Source: Burkholderiales bacterium (GTDB lineage Bacteria; Pseudomonadota; Gammaproteobacteria; Burkholderiales; Thiobacillaceae). From it: a stretch of 25,578 bases of DNA. This document shows, one piece after another, positions 1 to 6,777 of the stretch. Numbering within the stretch: position 1 is the stretch's first letter; each line of letters starts with the position of its first letter. The stretch covers positions 1-25,578 of the forward strand of contig SXTL01000051.1 of assembly GCA_005790965.1 (NCBI GenBank), in the 5' to 3' direction. The notes under the pieces are model-generated. The model was not told the origin of the DNA. It worked only from the letters and a program-made list of their open reading frames with translations, and did not search any database. Both the position numbers and the translations under genes were made by a program.

Positions 1-617
1 ACCCACCACCACCAGAACTGATCCATGGAGATGTTCGGGGTATAAGCCATACCGGCCAAGTACAGACCCGCCAGAGCCATCAGGTCCATGACCAAGACAC
101 CCGCGATACCGGTGTAACGACCCTTGGCAAAGGTGGCCACGACATTGTAGAAAAAGACCAGCACGGAGACCACGATACCGATGTCTGCCCAACGCGGAGC
201 CTCAATATACTCGCGGCCCTCGTTGATCAGCCAGATCGTGCTCATTTCCGCCGGACCGACCTGCACCAGCAGATAGACCAGCACGACCACGACGACCGCC
301 GCCGTCAGCACCCAAAAAATCAGGTTACCGAGTCCCAAGCCAACAACAGGGTGTTTAGCCTCATCTTCGAGCATGAAATACACGCCACCGATAAAGCCGT
401 AGAGCAGCCACACCACCAAGGCGTTGACATGCAAGGTACGGTTGACAGAGAAATCCACAATACCAAACAAGAAGTCAGGCACGAGGAACTGCAAGCCGGC
501 CAACAGACCGAACAAGATTTGCGCACCGAACAGGGCCAGCGAAACGGTGAGATATTTCATCCCCAGTTTCTGGCCGCCATTCAGGTTTGCCGTATTAAAA
601 ACGCCCAAGGCACTCAT
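1..617 (-). CDS. norB: Nitric oxide reductase large subunit NorB, partial (cut by left edge)
   Basis: Catalytic subunit of the cytochrome c-dependent NO reductase, a heme-copper oxidase relative in the inner membrane that reduces 2 NO to N2O. Only the first 205 residues are present; the gene leaves the window at position 1. Hydrophobic helices are visible. The segment TLHVNALVVWLLYGF contains His63, matching the first low-spin heme b ligand of the family (known in NorB as HTNLLIVWLLFG). The visible part ends in a Trp-rich stretch, just before where the family's HLWVE motif would fall. The ATG at 617 is preceded by a perfect Shine-Dalgarno, TAAGGAGG, overlapping the norC stop codon, so translation is probably coupled to norC. 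The catalytic non-heme iron ligands lie outside the window and cannot be checked. The adjacent norC favours cNOR over the quinol-dependent qNOR. Confidence 0.93.
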   Translation of the reverse strand, partial: MSALGVFNTANLNGGQKLGMKYLTVSLALFGAQILFGLLAGLQFLVPDFLFGIVDFSVNRTLHVNALVVWLLYGFIGGVYFMLEDEAKHPVVGLGLGNLIFWVLTAAVVVVVLVYLLVQVGPAEMSTIWLINEGREYIEAPRWADIGIVVSVLVFFYNVVATFAKGRYTGIAGVLVMDLMALAGLYLAGMAYTPNISMDQFWWWW

Positions 618-629
618 GTTCTTGCCTCC

Positions 630-1277
630 TTATTTAGCCGGAGCCGCAGCCGCCGGAGCAGTCGCAGCAGGAGCAGCCGCCGGTGCATCCGACTGATCCA
701 GGGTCTTGAAATTATGGGGGAAGCCCATCGTATTGATCGCGCTCATCCACTTCAGGAAGGCCACGGTCGCCCTAGCCTCTTCCTCGGTGATCCCCAGATT
801 GGGCATCCTGCGGCCGATGCTGTTGTGCAGCTTGTCGGTCGGATCCATCAGGAAGGCCACCATATCAGCCTCACGCGCTTCCTTGGAGCCCCAAGCCGGG
901 TCCAACCAAGCCTTAGTCAGATCCGGAGCGTAATAGGCACCGTTGCCCAGCAAAGTATGGCATTCCATGCAGTTTTTGGCCTGCGTGGTCAACTTGCCTT
1001 TGGATACGAGGGCCTCGGCTTCCTCTTCGGTCAACATCTTGCCGAACAACGGCTCATCCTGGCCGATAACCGGCAGGTAACGATGCTTGGCTTCGTCGTA
1101 CTGATAGTCAACGCGCTTGTTGATCACCGAAAAGCCGGGCACATTGGTACCGCCCGCCTTGATATACGGTAGCGTATCGAAGGTAAGGTAAATCAAGAAG
1201 ATGAATGAGACGCCTGTCACCCAGATGGCCGATTTACGCCATAGAGATTCAGATGCCCACCATGCAGTTTGGCTCAT
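630..1277 (-). CDS. norC: Nitric oxide reductase cytochrome c subunit NorC (long form)
   Basis: Membrane-anchored monoheme cytochrome c that passes electrons to NorB. The protein has 215 residues. One N-terminal transmembrane anchor lies at about residues 16-33. The heme motif CMECH is at residues 103-107 inside the NorC-typical context NCMECHTLLGNGAYYAPDL. The likely axial Met158 sits in RRMPNLGI. Classical NorC is about 150 residues. The extra length here is an insert between the anchor and the heme (about residues 40-95) and an Ala/Pro-rich C-terminal tail (about residues 196-215). The start at 1277 is supported by AGGAGG about 8 bases upstream. The gene lies 34 bases after the upstream membrane-protein gene and 12 bases before norB, which indicates an operon. 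Confidence 0.93.
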   Translation of the reverse strand: MSQTAWWASESLWRKSAIWVTGVSFIFLIYLTFDTLPYIKAGGTNVPGFSVINKRVDYQYDEAKHRYLPVIGQDEPLFGKMLTEEEAEALVSKGKLTTQAKNCMECHTLLGNGAYYAPDLTKAWLDPAWGSKEAREADMVAFLMDPTDKLHNSIGRRMPNLGITEEEARATVAFLKWMSAINTMGFPHNFKTLDQSDAPAAAPAATAPAAAAPAK

Positions 1278-1311
1278 AGCGAAGCCTCCTATTTAAGGTT
1301 GTTACAGTGGG

Positions 1312-1674
1312 TTAGGAACGAACAAACGAGGAAGTACCTTCATCGTGCGGCTTATGCCCATCGACCGCTTCCTGGTCATGGGTCGCCACGCATAGATGCC
1401 AGACCCCATGCGGGGCCACGAAATAACCGAGGAGCATGAGCCCCACGATGAAGGTCCAGAAGGTGTCGTTGAACAGATTCGCGGCTTGAGCCAGCGAGTA
1501 CACAGACACCGATAATCCAAGATAGGCCACATAGGCCAGCGGCATCAAGCGCGGGCGCTGACGCAGACGCGAATAGGCAAACACCAGGGCATAAGTAGCG
1601 CCCGTTAAAATAACCATGGCCGCCGAGAAAAAGACGGTGAAAAAGTTGGCTAGCGCGACAGGTTCGACAATCAT
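1312..1674 (-). CDS. Small His-rich membrane protein at the head of the nor operon
   Basis: I do not recognise a named family. The 120-residue product has three predicted membrane segments (about residues 8-33, 45-66 and 69-88). They are followed by a short polar tail rich in histidine: His89, His93, His99, His107 and His110, plus Cys95. ATG 1674 is chosen over the longer reading because AAGGAG lies directly upstream and because the extra 13 residues are polar. It is the first gene after the divergent nir/nor promoter and is followed by norC, so it is probably co-expressed with NO reductase. By position it could be an assembly or metal/heme-insertion factor, or an accessory subunit; this is inference. 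It is too small to be NorE (a cytochrome oxidase subunit III-like protein of about five helices). Confidence 0.8.
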   Translation of the reverse strand: MIVEPVALANFFTVFFSAAMVILTGATYALVFAYSRLRQRPRLMPLAYVAYLGLSVSVYSLAQAANLFNDTFWTFIVGLMLLGYFVAPHGVWHLCVATHDQEAVDGHKPHDEGTSSFVRS

Positions 1675-1732
1675 GAAGCTCTCCTTGGTTGGTTTGCGGG
1701 GCGCATAGTGCACGCTGGCGAGTCTATCCCCA

Positions 1733-1746
1733 TTGATTTAGGTCAA
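1733..1746 (-). promoter_or_regulatory. FNR/DNR-type box, nor side of the divergent promoter
   Basis: The sequence TTGATTTAGGTCAA matches the FNR/ANR/DNR consensus TTGAT-N4-ATCAA at 9 of 10 positions. The centre (1739.5) is about 65 bases from the ATG of the first nor-operon gene. Class II placement (-41.5) would put the start of minus-strand transcription near 1698. A weak -10 (CACTAT on the minus strand, 1705-1710) lies in the expected place. This assignment to the nor operon is inferred from distance; the box could also influence nirS. Confidence 0.7.
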
Positions 1747-1768
1747 TCCAGCTATAAATATCTTGATA

Positions 1769-1782
1769 TTGATCTATATCAA
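1769..1782 (+). promoter_or_regulatory. FNR/DNR-type box, nirS side
   Basis: TTGATCTATATCAA is a perfect match to TTGAT-N4-ATCAA. Its centre at 1775.5 predicts a class II transcription start near 1817. A second TTGAT lies 6 bases upstream (1763-1767), so the region also contains an 8-bp inverted repeat, CTTGATAT/ATATCAAG, at 1762-1783. In denitrifiers, Crp/FNR-family regulators (ANR, DNR, NnrR) activate nir and nor genes through such sites under low oxygen and NO. Which regulator acts here cannot be told from the site. Confidence 0.85.
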
Positions 1783-1804
1783 GGACTAGGCAAAAACACG
1801 GGTT

Positions 1805-1810
1805 CATATT
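1805..1810 (+). promoter_or_regulatory. Predicted -10 element of the nirS promoter
   Basis: CATATT matches TATAAT at 4 of 6 positions. It lies exactly where a class II FNR-dependent promoter places its -10 (positions -12 to -7 for a site centred at -41.5). There is no good -35, as expected for an activator-dependent promoter. The implied start is about 1817, giving a leader of roughly 64 bases. Confidence 0.5.
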
Positions 1811-1880
1811 TCTCCGCACTCGCCATATGGTCATTCTCGACGAGTTTGATATCCTCTTGACTACTGAAGGAGTCGTACTA

Positions 1881-3599
1881 ATGAAATCCAAATCCGTGTT
1901 AACTGGCCTGTTCATGCTGGCCACTCTCCCCCTGGCGATCTCGACCGCCATGGCTGCAGCTCCTAGCCACAAGAACGCCCCGGGCGATCAATACATGGCG
2001 GGGGCCGGCGCTGGCGCCGGCAAGCTGGATATGTATCAGTCCACCGATCCCAACGCCCCGGGCATGACCAAGGCTGAATTTGACTCAGGCCGCCAGATTT
2101 ATTTCGACCGCTGTGCGGGTTGCCACGGTGTGCTGCGCAAGGGCGCCACCGGTAAAGCCCTGTTGCCTGGCCCCATGCAAAAACTGGGTACAGATTCTTT
2201 GAAAGTCCTCATCGGCTACGGTACCGCCGGCGGCATGCCGGGTTTTGAGACCTCCAAGGAAATGAGCGCGGCCGAAGTGGATCTGATGGCCCGCTACATC
2301 CAGCATCCGGCGCCTACCCCGCCGGAATGGGGCCTCAAGGAAATGAAGGCTTCCTGGAAGCTGCTGGTCCCGGTCGAGAAGCGGCCCACCAAGAAGATGA
2401 ACAACCTCAATCTGGACAACATCTTCTCTGTCACCCTGCGTGACTCGGGCGAGCTGGCTATCATTGATGGCGACAGCAAGAAGATCGTTACCATTTTGAA
2501 GACCGGTTTTGCCGTCCACATTACCCGCTTCTCCAAATCGGGGCGCTACCTCTACACCACCGGCCGTGACGGCCTGATCAACCTGATTGACCTGTGGATG
2601 GAAACGCCGCAAACCGTCGCCACCATTCGCACCGGTTCAGATGCCCGTTCGATCGATACCTCCAAATACAAGGGCTTCGAAGACAAGATCGCTATTGCCG
2701 GTTCGTACTGGCCGCCGGCTTATGTCTTTATGGACGGCTTCACTCTGGAACCCAAGAAGGTGGTCTCGACCCGCGGCTACACCTACGACGAGCAGGAATA
2801 CCATCCGGAGCCGCGCGTGGCTTCCATCGTGTCCTCGCACATCAAGCCGGAGTTTGTGGTTAATGTGAAGGAAACCGGCAAGATCCTGTTGGTTGACTAC
2901 TCCGACCTGAAAAACCTGAAGACCACCGAGATCGAGGCCGAGCGTTTCCTGCATGATGGCGGCTGGGACTCCTCCAAGCGCTACTTCATGGTGGCTGCCA
3001 ATATGCGCAACACCGTCTCGGTTGTTGACACCAAGGCAGGCAAGCTGGCCGCCAATGTCAAGGTCGGCATCAAACCCCACCCGGGCCGCGGTGCCAACTG
3101 GAATGATGTCAAGTACGGTCCGGTCTGGGCCACCGGCCACCTGGGCGACGAGACCATCGCGGTCATCGGCACCGATCCGGCCAAGCACAAGCAGAACGCC
3201 TGGAAGGTGGTGCGCAGCCTGAAGAACCACGGCAACGGCTCGCTGTTCATCAAGACCCATCCGAAGTCGCAAAACCTGTGGGTCGATGCCGCGCTTTCCC
3301 CGGATGCCGAACTGCGCCAATCCGTATCGGTGTATGACCTGAAGAACCTCGACAAGCCCTCACAGGTCATCAATCTAGCCAAGCTAGCTGGCATCACTGA
3401 AGGTCGCGTCACGCATCCGGAGTACAACAAGGCCGGTGATGAGGTCTGGTTCTCTGTGTGGGGTCCGAAGACGGGTGAATCGGCTATCGTGGTCATGGAC
3501 GACAAGACTCGCCAGCTCAAGAGTGTCATCAAAGACAAGCGTCTGGTGACTCCGACCGGTAAGTTCAACTTGTACAACACCGTGCAAGACGTGTATTGA
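1881..3599 (+). CDS. nirS: Cytochrome cd1 nitrite reductase NirS
   Basis: Periplasmic dimeric enzyme reducing nitrite to NO, the defining step of denitrification. The 572-residue product starts with a Sec signal peptide (about residues 1-26, ending AMA). The cytochrome c domain has CAGCH at residues 78-82. The C-terminal eight-bladed heme d1 propeller follows. His213 in AVHITRFSKSGRY fits the proximal d1 ligand. His358 (RFLHDGGWD) and His400 (IKPHPGRGANW) fit the two distal active-site histidines known in the family. ATG 1881 is chosen because GAAGGAG lies 8 bases upstream and it begins the signal peptide. An in-frame ATG at 1827 would fall only about 10 bases after the predicted transcript start. 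An intrinsic terminator follows directly, so nirS may accumulate as a monocistronic message. Confidence 0.97.
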   Translation: MKSKSVLTGLFMLATLPLAISTAMAAAPSHKNAPGDQYMAGAGAGAGKLDMYQSTDPNAPGMTKAEFDSGRQIYFDRCAGCHGVLRKGATGKALLPGPMQKLGTDSLKVLIGYGTAGGMPGFETSKEMSAAEVDLMARYIQHPAPTPPEWGLKEMKASWKLLVPVEKRPTKKMNNLNLDNIFSVTLRDSGELAIIDGDSKKIVTILKTGFAVHITRFSKSGRYLYTTGRDGLINLIDLWMETPQTVATIRTGSDARSIDTSKYKGFEDKIAIAGSYWPPAYVFMDGFTLEPKKVVSTRGYTYDEQEYHPEPRVASIVSSHIKPEFVVNVKETGKILLVDYSDLKNLKTTEIEAERFLHDGGWDSSKRYFMVAANMRNTVSVVDTKAGKLAANVKVGIKPHPGRGANWNDVKYGPVWATGHLGDETIAVIGTDPAKHKQNAWKVVRSLKNHGNGSLFIKTHPKSQNLWVDAALSPDAELRQSVSVYDLKNLDKPSQVINLAKLAGITEGRVTHPEYNKAGDEVWFSVWGPKTGESAIVVMDDKTRQLKSVIKDKRLVTPTGKFNLYNTVQDVY

Positions 3600-3611
3600 T
3601 CTTCCTCTCTT

Positions 3612-3643
3612 CCCGCTCTCAGGTTTCAGAGAGCGGGTTTTTT
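3612..3643 (+). terminator. Intrinsic terminator after nirS
   Basis: The 9-bp perfect stem CCCGCTCTC/GAGAGCGGG (3612-3620 and 3629-3637) with an 8-base loop is followed by TTTTTT (3638-3643). It starts 12 bases after the nirS stop. Because no other promoter is evident before nirC, partial readthrough is the likely route to the heme d1 genes. Confidence 0.88.
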
Positions 3644-3671
3644 ACAGCGCAGCGTGCTGTGCTGTAAAAAA
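3638..3671 (+). other. Long hairpin overlapping the nirC start codon
   Basis: The left arm (3638-3653) is the terminator's U-tract followed by ACAGCGCAGC. The right arm (3656-3671) is GCTGTGCTGT followed by six A. They pair over 16 positions with one G-U pair; the tight turn would probably open to about 4 bases. The A of the nirC ATG (3671) is the last base of the stem. No Shine-Dalgarno is visible before nirC. The structure could limit nirC translation or protect the 3' end of nirS mRNA; both are inferences. Confidence 0.75.
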
Positions 3672-3997
3672 TGCCAAAGATTCCAAAGATAATAACCTTC
3701 TCCGCCCTGCTTCTAATGGGGACTCCTGCACTCGCTGCCGCTCCCGGCCCGGACCGAGTCAAGGAACTCACCCATTTCGTGCGTCAGGAATGCGGCTTTT
3801 GTCACGGCCTGCAACTTACCGGTGGACTGGGCTCATCGCTCACCTCCGCTGCCCTGCGCGATAAGCCCAGCGAAGCCCTGATCGCCGCTACCTTGTATGG
3901 CCTTCCCGGCACCGCCATGCCGGGTTGGGCGCCGTTTCTCTCCGTCGACGATGCAACCTGGATCGTGAACACCTTGAAAAAAGGATTCCCCCAATGA
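3671..3997 (+). CDS. nirC: Periplasmic cytochrome c NirC (c55X type)
   Basis: Small monoheme cytochrome c encoded with nirS. In the family it can donate electrons to NirS or act in heme d1 maturation. The product has 108 residues: a signal peptide (about residues 1-22, ending ALA), the heme motif CGFCH at residues 41-45, and a likely axial Met in GTAMPGWAP. ATG 3671 is forced because an in-frame TAA lies at 3665-3667 and the signal peptide begins here. No Shine-Dalgarno is visible and the start sits in a hairpin arm. Its stop overlaps the nirF start (ATGA at 3994-3997), so nirF is probably translationally coupled. Confidence 0.92.
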   Translation: MPKIPKIITFSALLLMGTPALAAAPGPDRVKELTHFVRQECGFCHGLQLTGGLGSSLTSAALRDKPSEALIAATLYGLPGTAMPGWAPFLSVDDATWIVNTLKKGFPQ

Positions 3998-5295
3998 GTA
4001 CATCGGCCAAAGGGTTGGCCGCCTACCACGGCCCCACACCCCCCTGTAAGCGCCCAGCCCTCGGCGCGAGCTTCTTAGATAAAACAGCCAAAGGTCTGGC
4101 CACCGGCACCCTGACCGCCATAAAACACGGGGTGGCTATGCTCTGCCTGTGCGCTGTTCCCGCCCTGGCCGCTGCATCGAGCGTCCCGGCCATCATGCCG
4201 ACCGGCGACCTCGGCCTAGTCGTCGAGCGCGCCAGCGGTTCGCTGCTCCAGGTGAACACCAGCCGCCACGCCATCCTGCGCCGCATCGAAGGCTTGGGCG
4301 ATCTGTCACACGCCTCGCTGGTATTTTCCCGTGACGAACGCTATGCCTTTGTGTTTGGCCGTGACGGCGGGCTGACCAAGATCGACATGCTCAGTGGCGC
4401 CATCGTCAAGCGCGTCATCCAGTCGGGTAACTCCATCGGTGGGGCCATCTCGCAGGATGGCCGCATCGTCGCCGCTGCCAACTACACCCCGGGCGGGGTT
4501 AAGTTTTTCGATGCCGACAGCCTAGAACTCCTGGCCGAAGTGCCCACCGATTCCAAGGTTGTGGGGCTGGAAGACAGCACCGATAACCGTTTTGCCTTCA
4601 GCCTCTGGGAAAACGCCCGTGGTGAGGGTGAGATCTGGGTGGCTGATCTGTCCGAAAATCCGCGTGCGCCCCGTATTAGCAAGTTCCCCAACATCGGTAA
4701 ACAACCCTACGACGCCCTTATTTCCCCGGATGGGCGCTGGTATGTGGCTGGGCTATTTGGCGAAAAGGGGGTGGCCGTACTGGATATGTGGCACCTGGAA
4801 CGCGGCGTAAAGCGTGCCCTGCCCGATTACGGCAAGACCGACCCCAAGCTGCCGGTGTACAAGATGCCGCACTTGGAAACCTGGGCCATGGTTGGCAATC
4901 TAGCCTTTATTCCTGGCGTGGGGCGGCATGAGGTGGTCATCGTTGATGTCTCGACCTGGCAGCAGGTCGGCGCCATTCCTGTTGCGGGCCAACCCGTCTT
5001 TGTCATCGCCCGTCCGGATGGCCGCCACTTGTGGGTCAACTTTGCCTTCCCCCACTACGACACTGTGCAGGTTATTGATGTCGAGGCCCGCCAGATCGTA
5101 AAGACCCTGCAACCTGGCAAGGCGGTATTGCACATGGAGTTCACCCCGCGCGGCGAGGCCGTGTGGTTGTCGGTGCGTGACGCGAACCGTGTCGAGATCT
5201 ACGACACCCGCACCCAGTCAAAACGCACCGAGTTACCGGCCCAAGCTCCTAGCGGCATCTTCTTTACCCCGCGTGCGCATCGCTTTGGCCTATGA
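3994..5295 (+). CDS. nirF: Heme d1 biosynthesis protein NirF
   Basis: NirF is a heme d1-pathway protein with a propeller fold related to the d1 domain of NirS. It acts late in the pathway, in the periplasm in studied species. Recognisable stretches include GDLGLVVERASGSL, LGDLSHASLVFSRD, PYDALISPDGRWY and HLWVNFAFPHYDTVQVID. With ATG 3994 (ATGA overlap with nirC, AAGGA about 8 bases upstream) the product has 433 residues, longer than the usual roughly 390-400. The secretion-like segment MLCLCAVPALAAASS begins only at residue 49, so about 45 polar residues precede it. An in-frame GTG (4132) or ATG (4138) would give a more usual length but would lack a basic n-region and a clear ribosome site. 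The function is secure; the start is uncertain. Confidence 0.93.
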   Translation: MSTSAKGLAAYHGPTPPCKRPALGASFLDKTAKGLATGTLTAIKHGVAMLCLCAVPALAAASSVPAIMPTGDLGLVVERASGSLLQVNTSRHAILRRIEGLGDLSHASLVFSRDERYAFVFGRDGGLTKIDMLSGAIVKRVIQSGNSIGGAISQDGRIVAAANYTPGGVKFFDADSLELLAEVPTDSKVVGLEDSTDNRFAFSLWENARGEGEIWVADLSENPRAPRISKFPNIGKQPYDALISPDGRWYVAGLFGEKGVAVLDMWHLERGVKRALPDYGKTDPKLPVYKMPHLETWAMVGNLAFIPGVGRHEVVIVDVSTWQQVGAIPVAGQPVFVIARPDGRHLWVNFAFPHYDTVQVIDVEARQIVKTLQPGKAVLHMEFTPRGEAVWLSVRDANRVEIYDTRTQSKRTELPAQAPSGIFFTPRAHRFGL

Positions 5296-6320
5296 GACCG
5301 GCCATGACCCCAACGCCACTCAACGACCTTGAATTCGCCCTGCTTAACAACTGGCAGCGTGACTTTCCGCTGACCGCTCGGCCTTATCAAGCCATTGCTG
5401 ACCGCCTGGGCAGTACGGAAACGGAGGTCATGATGGCCTACCAACGCCTGCTCGGTAGCGGCCATATTTCCCGCATTGGTGCCGTATTCAGGCCACACAC
5501 CTTGGGCTGGAGTACTTTGGCCGCAGTGAGCGTTGCGGAGGACCGCGTCGAATGGGCAGCTACCCGCATCAACGCCCACCCCGAGGTCAACCACAATTAC
5601 GAACGCGAGCATCGCTGGAACTTGTGGTTTGTCGTGGCCGCCGCCAACCAAGCCGAAGTCGCGCGGGTTCTTGCCGAGATTGGCCGCACGGTCGGCAGCA
5701 GCGTCCTCGACCTGCCCATGGTCGAGGACTATCACATTGACCTTGGCTTCGACCTCAACGGTTGTCGTAACCCCCATCGCGTCAACCACAGCCCAATCAC
5801 CCAGCCTGTTGAGCTGGACGCCTGCGACCGCTCGATCTGCACCGCGCTCGAGCCGGGTTTATCTGTGACATCGCACCCTTACGCAGCCATGGCAGCCTTG
5901 TGCCAGGAGGCCGAAGCCGACATCCTCGAACGCATCGCCCATTTGCAGGACAGCGGGGTGATCCGCCGTTTTGGTGTCATCGTTCGCCATCGCGAACTGG
6001 GCTACACCGCCAACGCCATGGTGGTGTGGAACATCCCCGATGCCCATGTCACTGCGGCCGGTCATACGCTTGGTGCAGATGCTGCCGTAACCCTTTGTTA
6101 CCAACGCCCGCGCCGCCTACCGGATTGGCCGTACAACCTGTTCTCCATGGTGCACGGCCGCGATCGCACGGCGGTCCTGGCTGAAATTACCCGTTTGCGC
6201 ACGCTGTTGGGCCTAGGTGAAATCGACTGCGTACCGTTGTTCTCACAACGCCGCTTCAAGCAGTGCGGAGCCCGTTATGGGGCACGCCATTGCGCTGGCA
6301 CGATACAAAAGGCCGCCTAA
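5292..6320 (+). CDS. nirD: Siroheme decarboxylase NirDL (fused NirD and NirL)
   Basis: NirDL, with NirG and NirH, decarboxylates the acetate side chains of siroheme to give didecarboxysiroheme in the cytoplasm. The 342 residues contain two AsnC/Lrp-like modules in tandem. The first (about residues 1-165) is D-type, with HNYEREHRWNLWFVV. The second (about residues 175-335) is L-type, with CYQRPRRLPDWPYNLFSMVH. Fused NirDL is also known from other denitrifiers. The ATG at 5292 overlaps the nirF stop as ATGA; a second in-frame ATG at 5304 is possible. nirG starts 6 bases downstream. Confidence 0.93.
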   Translation: MRPAMTPTPLNDLEFALLNNWQRDFPLTARPYQAIADRLGSTETEVMMAYQRLLGSGHISRIGAVFRPHTLGWSTLAAVSVAEDRVEWAATRINAHPEVNHNYEREHRWNLWFVVAAANQAEVARVLAEIGRTVGSSVLDLPMVEDYHIDLGFDLNGCRNPHRVNHSPITQPVELDACDRSICTALEPGLSVTSHPYAAMAALCQEAEADILERIAHLQDSGVIRRFGVIVRHRELGYTANAMVVWNIPDAHVTAAGHTLGADAAVTLCYQRPRRLPDWPYNLFSMVHGRDRTAVLAEITRLRTLLGLGEIDCVPLFSQRRFKQCGARYGARHCAGTIQKAA

Positions 6321-6326
6321 AACAAC

Positions 6327-6773
6327 ATGCTTCAGGATATTGACCGTCGCATTATCAATCAATTACAGAACGGCTTCCCTCTCTGTGCGCGGCCATTTGA
6401 AGCCGCTGCCAAAGCCCTTGATCTCAACGAATCGGATCTAATTGATCGGCTTGGCATGCTCCTTAAAAACGGTACCCTCACCCGCTTTGGCCCACTCTAC
6501 AACGCCGATCGTATGGGCGGGGCCAATGTGCTGGCCGCCATGAGCGTGCCCTTGGAGCGCTTTGACGCGGTCGCTGACCAGGTCAACGCCCACCCTGAGA
6601 TCGCCCATAACTATGCCCGCGACCACGCGCTCAATATGTGGTTTGTGGCGGCAGCGCCCACGCTTGAAGCCGTCGAACAGGTCTTTTGTGCCATTGCGGC
6701 CGAGACCGGGCTGACCGTGAATCGCTTTCCCAAGGAGCGCGAATTCTTTGTCGAGTTAATGCTCACAGCCTGA
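6327..6773 (+). CDS. nirG: Siroheme decarboxylase subunit NirG
   Basis: D-type partner in the NirDLGH siroheme decarboxylase. At 148 residues it covers one AsnC/Lrp-like module: an N-terminal winged-helix-like segment (about residues 1-55, with TRFGPLYNADRMGGAN) and an effector-domain-like half. The latter carries the D-type signature AHNYARDHALNMWFVAAA, close to the first half of NirDL. It is tightly packed between nirDL and nirH, with 6- and 4-base gaps. Assignment as NirG rather than NirD rests on its being the separate D-type protein beside a fused NirDL. Confidence 0.9.
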   Translation: MLQDIDRRIINQLQNGFPLCARPFEAAAKALDLNESDLIDRLGMLLKNGTLTRFGPLYNADRMGGANVLAAMSVPLERFDAVADQVNAHPEIAHNYARDHALNMWFVAAAPTLEAVEQVFCAIAAETGLTVNRFPKEREFFVELMLTA

Positions 6774-6777
6774 CGCC

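Noticed and set aside
1827..1880. Upstream ATG giving nirS 18 extra residues
   Set aside because: It would put acidic residues before the signal peptide, has no ribosome site, and lies only about 10 bases from the predicted transcript start; ATG 1881 has GAAGGAG correctly spaced.
2637..3320. Minus-strand reading frames of about 200-230 codons inside nirS
   Set aside because: nirS coding is certain here; these are complementary-strand shadows with compositionally biased translations.
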